Below, one piece after another: positions 57,301 to 64,000 of a stretch of 64,000 bases of DNA. The notes under the pieces were generated by a model. It was given only the letters and a program-made list of their open reading frames with translations, searched no databases and was not told the origin of the DNA. The stretch lies in the NCBI GenBank assembly GCA_018417955.1, contig JACTVC010000004.1, forward strand, positions 2,542,001 through 2,606,000. The letters are read 5' to 3'. The number at the start of each line of letters is the position of its first letter. Positions within the stretch are counted from its first letter, which is position 1. Position numbers and translations under genes: made by a program. This DNA is from Laccaria trichodermophora. Taxonomy: Eukaryota; Basidiomycota; Agaricomycetes; Agaricales; Hydnangiaceae.

Positions 57301-59122
57301 ATTTACCATTAGAGCAGGTTGGGGTATATACAGCATGCTTTGCTGACCAGCAGCTGTGTGGTAGAGCAAGTAGCTTAGGGCAGAGGTTTACAATTAGCTA
57401 CTACTGATAGAAGCAAACAGTACAACATCAAAGCAGGTAACAGTATTACAGTTGTTCTAGTAAAGATTAGGGAACTATTGGTGTGATGCCGACGGGACAC
57501 CCAGAAGGCTGCCATAGGTAGCTGCCGTGGCAAGAGACGCCGTGCCTGCAAGCCATTTGTAGGCATCCGGCTGGTCCATTGGTAAAGGGATGTTTTGGAA
57601 AGTCCGGCCGGGACTGGCTGGCCCGTTCATTACGACTCATTGTCACGTCCGGCTACTACGTTTGGTACGTGACGTAGTGACTGATATATGTGGACCTTGT
57701 GTGTCGATTTCGTTGGTTCTTCATCACATTACGCTCACACACCACTGTTTAGATCACTAATATTAAACGTCGCGATAAATCTTTCGACATTGCCAGCATT
57801 TTAGTATACAGCGGCAAAAACACGACCGCTCGTAAGAAGTCTGGGTTTTTCATGAGCTCGGAGGACCTCCAAGCACTCTGCGATCGTGAGAAGTGGCCAA
57901 TGGCCACCTTGACAGACATCTTTGTTAGCAAAGTCCAGTGCGTTGTCCCCCTTTCATGTTATGGCTTTTTGTCTTACTTCTGCTGCTACAGTGCTATGCA
58001 TGCAGACCGTCAAATCAAGCAGTCGATGGAGGAGCTCAATGTTGCTCCCTCAACTACTGCTAGCTTGTCAACACCTTGCGCCGCGACCAGGCTTGCATCT
58101 GCTTTGAAGGTGGAGGCTTCGGAGAACGATCTGCTACCTTACACGAAGGAACGTCAGAAGCAATTCATGCAGTACTTTCTTGATCTTTTAAGTAAGCTTT
58201 TATTTTGTTTAGTAATTAATGGTTATTGATATATGGTATTCAGATGGGTGCTTGGCTGAAAAGGATCGACGGAAGTCGGCCCCTTGGACCACGTGGCCCA
58301 ATCTCGCCTACCAATTCAAACTTGTTATCACAGGTTGGGATTCTGCTATGGTCGATGTAGCCTTCTGCCCGGGATTTGCACCTACGAAGATCACAAGCTC
58401 TCAATGGAAGCACCTATCAACTCTGATTGTAAAGAAGCTCTTGGTGGTGAAGCCCTGGTCTGATGGTAAGTTAGCTAACATTCTGATGACTTACATTTGT
58501 CTGAGTTGTTTTTTCAGAGCAAAGATTAATCCCAGAGAGTGAAGCTTGCTTCGGTGAGATCCCTGTCATTATTAACTCTGAAGGTCTTCCTATGGTCTTT
58601 GTCAAAGACTCGACTAAATGGGTCCGTCACAATTGCACCATTTCGGCCCCAACAAAGAAGCGTGATCAGAAAGGTGATACATCTTCCCCTGTCAGTTCTT
58701 TCCATTCGTCTCCGGTGTTGTCCACGAAGAAGCGATCACATGACACTGCCATGGCCTTGTCTGAAGAACAACTCAAGCATAAGTCCACAAGAGAGTACCG
58801 CCCTCTGCCGAAACAACCAGAAGTGGAACCTCCTGCTAAACGCCAATGTCACGTCTCCTTTGCCTCCCTTCCCGATAACATGTTTTATACCAAACTTCGA
58901 CAAGCTGAACATCCAATCTCCTTCTTCGACCCACTCAAGAACCAGAAAACACCAGCTTCATCATCTCGTTCAGTCTCTCAACCCTTTGCTAGTTCTTCAG
59001 CTCACATTGCCTCATCATTTTGTTCAGTATCTCAGCCTTTCGCTAGTACTTCTGGATGTGCTCGTGTTTCAGGCAAACGTGCTGGGCCAGGGAAGAATTC
59101 TCAAGGTCCAGTTGCTAACTAG
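51397..59122 (+). CDS. Cargo gene A copy, with a 3.8-kb element inside one intron
   Basis: ATG 51,397 (MPPHAPKQKDRGLASAES). Exons: 51,397-51,468; 51,525-51,587; 51,641-51,777; about 51,906-51,959; about 52,011-53,570; 53,622-53,826; then, after the insertion, 57,752-57,937; about 57,991-58,190; 58,244-58,465; 58,519-59,122. The large exon has a Gly/Arg/Tyr motif domain repeated twice (FKGGYRNYYGRCPKRGG and IRYQGSLPQEGAQNAADRR), an Asp/Glu-rich middle and NHYNMFKTYASR. The last exons include ILVYSGKNTTARK and KPWSDEQ, matching VIIPRDPVANQA and VSWSD of the copy at 10,759-16,316. I see no stop in the exons, so it may still be expressible. It lacks the His/Gly tail of the other copy, having a Ser-rich one instead. 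Confidence 0.7.
54300..54940. repeat. 48-bp minisatellite, about 13 units
   Basis: The unit contains GGGGTGTTTGTCATTGAAAT and GGGGATGTCACCGTC. Because 48 is divisible by three, long frames stay open on both strands (16-residue unit GVFVIEIEDAAGDVT- in one). I see no start context or splice link, so I do not call a gene. Confidence 0.9.
54980..57250. repeat. Degenerate 45-50-bp repeats with a 152-bp higher-order unit
   Basis: Words such as GGGGCATTTTATTGACCCC and AATTTAAAATCAAATATTTT recur. Three near-identical about 152-bp units lie at 56,290-56,760. A minor exception is 55,140-56,130, AT-rich and less repetitive, without a supported gene. Confidence 0.85.
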
Positions 59123-59479
59123 GTCATTGCTTTCATGTTAAGTCCTTTTGGACTTATTTTTCTTCCATCTAACTTGGTTGTTGTGCTGCTTGTTTGGTAT
59201 TTTCTAAGTCCTTATTTATGTCCATTCACACATCTGACTTGTTCATTTGTAGCTGTGTTCCCAATTTTGCCTCTGCCCATACATCATTGTGTAAGTCTTT
59301 CATGATGTTCTTTCATCAATCTGACTTGATGGTTTTGGGCTGTGTCCCCTCCTTTTGCCTTTTGCCACCTACACACCTTGCTATACCCTTTTTGTATGTT
59401 CTTTTCATGGTCTGTTTCACCAAGTTGACTTGTTTGTTTAGAATGCCTGTCCTGTCCATGCCACTTTACCCATGGCTAC

Positions 59480-61227
59480 CCTTCCACTCTTTACTTACGC
59501 ATTAATATCCTTCACTCAGTTTTGATTAAGTCACTTGCTTGATTTTCTATCAACCCACTCAATCACTCACTTTTGATTATGCTTACATCACAAATATCGA
59601 TTTTGGTTCAAAATATATTTCGAAGATATATCTTGACTTTATCCAGGGCTATCCTTACTTACACATTAGTATCCTTCACACAGTTTCGATTAAGTCACAG
59701 GCTTGATTTTCTATTAACCCACTCAATCACTCACTTTTGATTACGCTTGCATCACAAATATAGATTTCGGTTCAAAATATATTTTGAAGATATATCTTGA
59801 CATAGGATATATTTTGATTATACTTACATCACAAATACAGATTTTCATTCAAAATATATTTTGATGATATATCTTGACTTAGGATATATTGGAAAGAAAT
59901 ATATACTGGTTTGGATTCATTTTATAGTTTGTAAATATATCTTGGTAATATATCCTCCTTCAAGATAAAGTTGAAAGATATATCCTTGTTCAAGATAAAG
60001 TGGAATGATATATCCTTGTCCAAGATATAGCTTAAAAATATATCTTGGTGATATATAGTGGTTCAATATAGATTTGAAAGATATATCCTTGTTCAAGATA
60101 TAGCTGAAGAATGTATCTTGGTAATTATCCTGGTTCAATATCTTGTTGAAAATATATCCTGGGTCAGAATATAATTGAAATATATGTCTCATAAATATAT
60201 CCTTGTTCAAGATAAAGTGTAAAGATATATCTCATTCAGCTGCTAATTAAAATATTCATGATATGGTTGAAAAAAGGATGTTGGTTGAGGATTCAGTGGA
60301 AAGATATGTGTGACTCCATACTATGACATGGTGAATAGAATTCATTGTCCATAAATTTACAAGCAAAACTCAAGAGAAACAACAAAGAACTTGGTGAACT
60401 CTTGTCTGTGAAGGATGGTAATACAGATGTGGGTGGGGTATGCAGATATGGTGCAACTGGAGAGAGAACAGAAAGATCAAAGCACTTTGTCAACTTGATG
60501 GTAATACAGATGTATGCAGATATGGTGCAACTGGAGAGAGAAGAAGAGAAAGATCAAAGCACTTTGTCAACTTGATGGTAATACAGATGTATGCAGATAT
60601 GGTGCAACTGGAGATCTTGGAGCTCAAGTAAAGCCAGAAGTGGAGGGGTTTTCTAGGCAGCTAAAAAATTCCATAGTATGAACTGTATCTATAGTGTCAA
60701 AGTGGATGATACACAAGCAACTACTCAGGTAGGTCACAGATGCTATTGATGCCCCTTATTGCTACCTACATACTGCCAAAACCCCTGGAAATCATTGCAG
60801 AATCTTCCAAAATATATATCCCAGACAGCAAAAAAATCACAAGTATTTTTGCTGAAACTAGGACCCCTGACACCCCTACAGACCCAAAAAATATATCCTT
60901 ACCACATCTGTGTCCCAAAATATATCCTAAGGCCAAGCCAGGGCAAAAATATATTTCTAAGGTGTGACAGTGACATTTCAGGGTCCACTCACCAAAAATA
61001 TATCCTTACTGCATTTCACTTGCAAAATATATTTTGGGGGTGTGACACAGACATTATAATTTTTGTGTGACATTTCAGGGTCCATGTCTCAAGAATATAT
61101 TTTAGATTTCAGAGCTTTTTAGGACCCATATATATCTAGAATCTAGATATGGTCCATGACATTTAGTCATGTAACTTACGTGGAGTTTGCATGACTAATA
61201 GTCAGTTGGTAGTGGGTGACTGAAGTG
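59480..61227. repeat. Subterminal repeat field beyond gene A (end of the layer-2 element)
   Basis: This field holds several repeat families: a 170-bp direct repeat (59,492-59,660 and 59,663-59,800); 35-45-bp units of AAGATATATCCTTGTTCAAGA (59,840-60,240); about 77-bp units of GGTAATACAGATGTATGCAG (60,417-60,612, three copies); and AAAATATATCCT words (60,780-61,140). It ends at GGGTGACTGAAGTG. 59,123-59,479 is T-rich with weak repeats of 'catctgacttgttcatttg'. No gene. Confidence 0.7.
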
Positions 61228-62480
61228 AAAATAGCACAAAATGACCATTTTCTGGAGGCTCTACAAGCATAACCACTCAGTATTTTTAACTGATTCTTTG
61301 ATAGGCTCATTCAGGTTGACCAGAGGTATGTTCTGGCTACCTCCCCAGTTAGTGCATTTTTTTTTTTTCAGATGCCAAAAATGGCCTCCAGAATAAAAAC
61401 CTTCTCAAGGTTCCAGCTTTCACTGAAATTAGTCCATACCAAGGGAAGTATAACACAACTACATAATGTAAAAGAATACACAAATACATTTGAGGTACAA
61501 TAGATTCTTAGAAAGAACCAGAAAAATGAACCAACCTTCATTCTTTTTGCACTCAACTGTATATCCACAAGGGGAGCACTTCAGAACATCATTTGAACAG
61601 ATTCAGGAAGCTACAGTGTAGGGCTACAACTTTCATTTTTGACCATTTTTGGTAATTGGTCATGTGACCAATATCATGACATCCCCCAATGGACCCTGAC
61701 AAATACAAATCTTGCAAATTTGAGTACTACCATCCCATATATTTTCCCTATTTTATTGCTATTTTTCATTCAGAAAAGCGCACATTTCCATATTTAGAAG
61801 TGTGCTCTTGGACCCTGAAAACAGTGAGCAGACTGTGGGAAACAGTGAGGAGGCAATGATAAATGCAGTAGGGTATGTATGAAATTGCCCCAGGCAAGGA
61901 ATGAAATGGATGTGAAATATCCCTGACAAAAAAATGAAATGACTAAAACATCGCACCAGGAAAGCAATGAAATATAGCCCAAGGCAAGTAATGAAATATG
62001 GGATTAGGTAGAAATGAAATGGCTAAAACATCAAGGTAAGCAGGCAATGAAATATGAGGCCAGGAAGAAATGAAATCATTAAAACATTGCACTATAATGA
62101 AATATAGGGCTGGGTAGAAATGAAATGACTAAAACATCGCACTAGGAAGCAATGAAATATGGCACCAGGCAAGCAATGAAATATAGGGCTGGGTAGGAAT
62201 GAAATGGCTAAAACATCACACCAGGAAGCAATGAAATATGGCACCAGGCAAGCAATGAAATATAGGGCTGGGTAGGGAATGAAATAGCAAATGAAATGGA
62301 AATGAAATCAAGGTTTGAATGATTGACATGGAGCTGGGATAAATGACATAGGCTAGGAAATTGAAATTGAAATGATTTCATAAGTTTGCCTAGGCATTTC
62401 ATATCATAAAAAACCTTGGCTGCAAATAAATGACTGTGCTGACAGTTGCCTATTTTATATGATTTAAATGGTAGCCACTA
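61228..62480. mobile_element. Right end of a CxC2-like KDZ element (layer 1)
   Basis: 61,560-61,830 matches the subterminal region of the 48-kb element (50,125-50,300 and 51,100-51,170). 61,860-62,400 is an AATGAAAT-based minisatellite like the long repeats of the 10.5-kb element. The terminus ATTTAAATGGTAGCCACTA at 62,480 resembles that element's ATAAAAGTGGTAGCCACCAG. The rest of this element would lie left of the layer-2 element, outside the window. Confidence 0.45.
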
Positions 62481-63276
62481 ATGATATTTTCAAATTTTCT
62501 CCCTGGTCATATTTGTAGGTATTCATGTTCTTATTTAGTTTATAATACAAGGAGCAAGGAGGAGGATGAAGTTGGTTATATTTTCATAAACAAGGACTAT
62601 AGACAGGCTAGTACAAATGTATAGGGTGTATGGAACGATGTGAAAAATAAATGACTGCTCTTCCATTCAAAAAACATTCCCCCACCCAGCCGCAACCCTT
62701 TGCACTGTCCCCTGAATATGCAACCCACAAAGGGTGTGCATCAAAGCAGCACCACTAGCTTGTTGACTGCAAGGAAGGTGGATAGCAGAGGGGGATGGAG
62801 CATGAGGCATCGTCTTGGGCAGACAAATGCGAGGAGGCTTGGTGATGGTGATAGAAGGTGCCTAATGCAGCTGCCACTATGTGATGCAATGGGAAAGTGA
62901 ACCTAACTGGGAAAGTCAGCATTAGCAGGTGGGTATTCATCAGGGGGGAAGTACAAAGGGGCAATGGGTGGGAACAGGAGCCCAGAACAGTGATAGGTGG
63001 CAACCGCACACAGGCACATGGGTAGGGAACAAGGACAACTGACAAGGCAACATGGGGGAGATCACATGGGGCACAGACCACTGGGTAACGGAACACAGAT
63101 GAGAACAACAAATGGTTCAATAATGAGGATGGGAGTGAGCAACCGGGCAAGGGAAGACGGTTGTGGTGAAGAAGAAGTTGAGTTTGGTTCTGGTTGAAGT
63201 TTGGAAATAACCAAACATAGCATGGAGTTTAAACGACCTGGTGAATTTCTCGAGGTCTTTACCTTCCCCGGGTTAA

Positions 63277-63500
63277 TCCATATGGAATCCATCACCAATT
63301 CCATGTGGAATCCATGGAATGAATCTTGGCTGAGACCACAGCCAATTTGTTGTTCCATGGACATCATGGATTCCATGTGGAATGATCATGGAATGGTCAA
63401 TTCCATATGGAATCCATTGCCATTCCACCTGGATTCCACTGAATTCCATATGGAACTTAGGCATATCCACCATGGATTCCACAGGGCATTCAGTAGATAC
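63277..63500. repeat. Palindromic TTCCATRTGGAATCCATGG cluster
   Basis: About ten copies of ATTCCATATGGAAT-like palindromes with the spacer CATGGATTCCA. 62,481-63,276 has no feature I recognise. Confidence 0.8.
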
Positions 63501-63539
63501 ACTATGGAACCATAACAATAGAAATTGACAATTGTCCCA

Positions 63540-63960
63540 ATAAGTCATAGGGCTACCCCAATGGGCCCAATTACAAAAGACATTATGATACTATACATTG
63601 GCCCAACAACATGACAATATGTATATTTGATTGTTGGGCCCAATGACAGTGCCACAGTCCAAGCTAAGGGTTTATAGATTGGCCACATGGCTTAAATTGG
63701 GGTAATTTTGGCCGTTGATATATGACGGTATCAAGGTACCATTGATAGTTGGGCCCAATGAAGGAAAATCGTTAAGGGAGATGGTTGGGCCCATTGGCCC
63801 AATTATTAAGCTACGGTTGATGGTTGGGCCTAATGTAAGGTATTTGTTAAGGGAACAGGTTGGGCCCAATGGTAAAATTTCAATGCTATGGCTTGTAAGT
63901 TGGGCCCATGCCATGATATAAGCTAAGGTTCATAGGTTAGCCCAATGATTATTTGAATTT
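63540..63960. repeat. GTTGGGCCCAATG repeats, 50-70-bp spacing
   Basis: About eight copies of GGTTGGGCCCAATG with AAGCTAAGGTT-like spacers. They may be the subterminal zone of another element to the right. Confidence 0.75.
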
Positions 63961-64000
63961 TGCAGGTGGGCTTTGGTCCGGTAAACCCGTGGGTCTGCTC

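Larger units (their letters stand above)
53859..57652. mobile_element. 3.8-kb non-autonomous inverted-repeat element in an intron of gene A
   Basis: The ends, reading inward, are CCAGACGTGACAATCACTCG and CCGGACGTGACAATGAGTCG. They stay similar for about 50 bp through TGAACRGGYCAGCC and GGCCGG. The element lies between a donor at about 53,827 and an acceptor at about 57,751, a position matching an intron of the other A copy. The interior is almost all minisatellite with no transposase. A target duplication is not clear. Confidence 0.7.
1..61227 (-). mobile_element. Reverse-oriented CxC1-type KDZ element, left end outside window (layer 2)
   Basis: Three genes that sit together in the 20-kb CxC1 element (9532-29,526) occur here in mirror order: a transposase N-terminus (1-158, -), cargo gene B (434-3160, -) and cargo gene A (51,397-59,122, +). 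The right terminus is placed at 61,227 because 61,214-61,227 reads GGGTGACTGAAGTG, the exact reverse complement of the outermost 14 nt of the 20-kb element's left end, in the orientation expected beyond gene A. The 48-kb element 3161-51,367 interrupts it, and about 1.4 kb or more (the 5' half of B plus the A-B spacer) is missing at that junction. The element as a unit is inference from gene order plus this terminus. Confidence 0.55.

Noticed and set aside
59917..60210. 97-codon YIFQLYLEQG frame
   Set aside because: Reads through 35-45-bp satellite units of AAGATATATCC.
1..64000. TET/JBP dioxygenase genes, known companions of KDZ elements in mushrooms
   Set aside because: I looked for HxD...H...R double-stranded beta-helix motifs in the larger frames and saw none.

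Overview
The window is fungal, and its families point to an Agaricomycete basidiomycete. Genes have short GT..AG introns of about 45-60 bp. There are KDZ (Kyakuja-Dileera-Zisupton) DNA transposons with CxC1- and CxC2-type cysteine-cluster transposases, a Ty3/gypsy LTR retrotransposon, and cargo gene families that I know only as unnamed proteins scattered through mushroom genomes. Apart from a captured fragment of the ESCRT-III gene SNF7/VPS32, I see no ordinary host gene, no rRNA or tRNA, and no CRISPR array. Nearly everything is mobile DNA.

The main result is architecture: transposons nested about six deep. From outside in: (1) the right end of a CxC2-like element stops near 62,480. (2) A reverse-oriented CxC1-type element runs from beyond the left edge to about 61,227; it carries a transposase N-terminus (1-158, -), a cargo-B gene (434-3160, -) and a cargo-A gene (51,397-59,122, +). 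(3) Between B and A lies a 48-kb CxC2-type element (3161-51,367) with a cargo-C gene (-) and a KDZ transposase (+). (4a) A 28-kb interval bounded by 1004-bp LTRs (5517-33,735), a gypsy element, interrupts the cargo-C gene. (4b) A 10.5-kb CxC2 element with about 800-bp inverted repeats (39,124-49,639) interrupts the transposase. (5) Inside the gypsy element sit a 20-kb CxC1 element with about 600-bp inverted repeats (9532-29,526) and an 828-bp MITE (31,482-32,309). (6) A 1.5-kb inverted-repeat insertion (25,352-26,866) splits the transposase of the 20-kb element. Two further insertions lie in the oldest genes: 565-2330 (exact 9-bp target duplication) in B, and 53,859-57,652 within an intron of A.

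The elements have repeatable gene modules. CxC1-type elements carry divergent cargo genes A and B beside the transposase; both copies have this layout, mirrored. CxC2-type elements carry cargo gene C divergent from the transposase, and one also carries a gene with a Cauli_VI (RNase H1 N-terminal-like) domain. Between A and B in the 20-kb element is a regulatory-looking zone. It has 18 copies of a 13-nt motif (consensus TGACTCCTTGTCG) in six groups of three, spaced 31-40 bp, with orientation flipping once so that copies face the nearby gene starts. The SNF7 fragment lies in the same zone.

Most copies show damage: in-frame stops, small frameshifts, a missing catalytic exon, or insertions. The two LTRs differ at about six positions in 1004 (my reading by eye), so the inner layers appear young. 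Exon boundaries are read by eye from splice motifs and homology between copies in the window, and should be treated as approximate.
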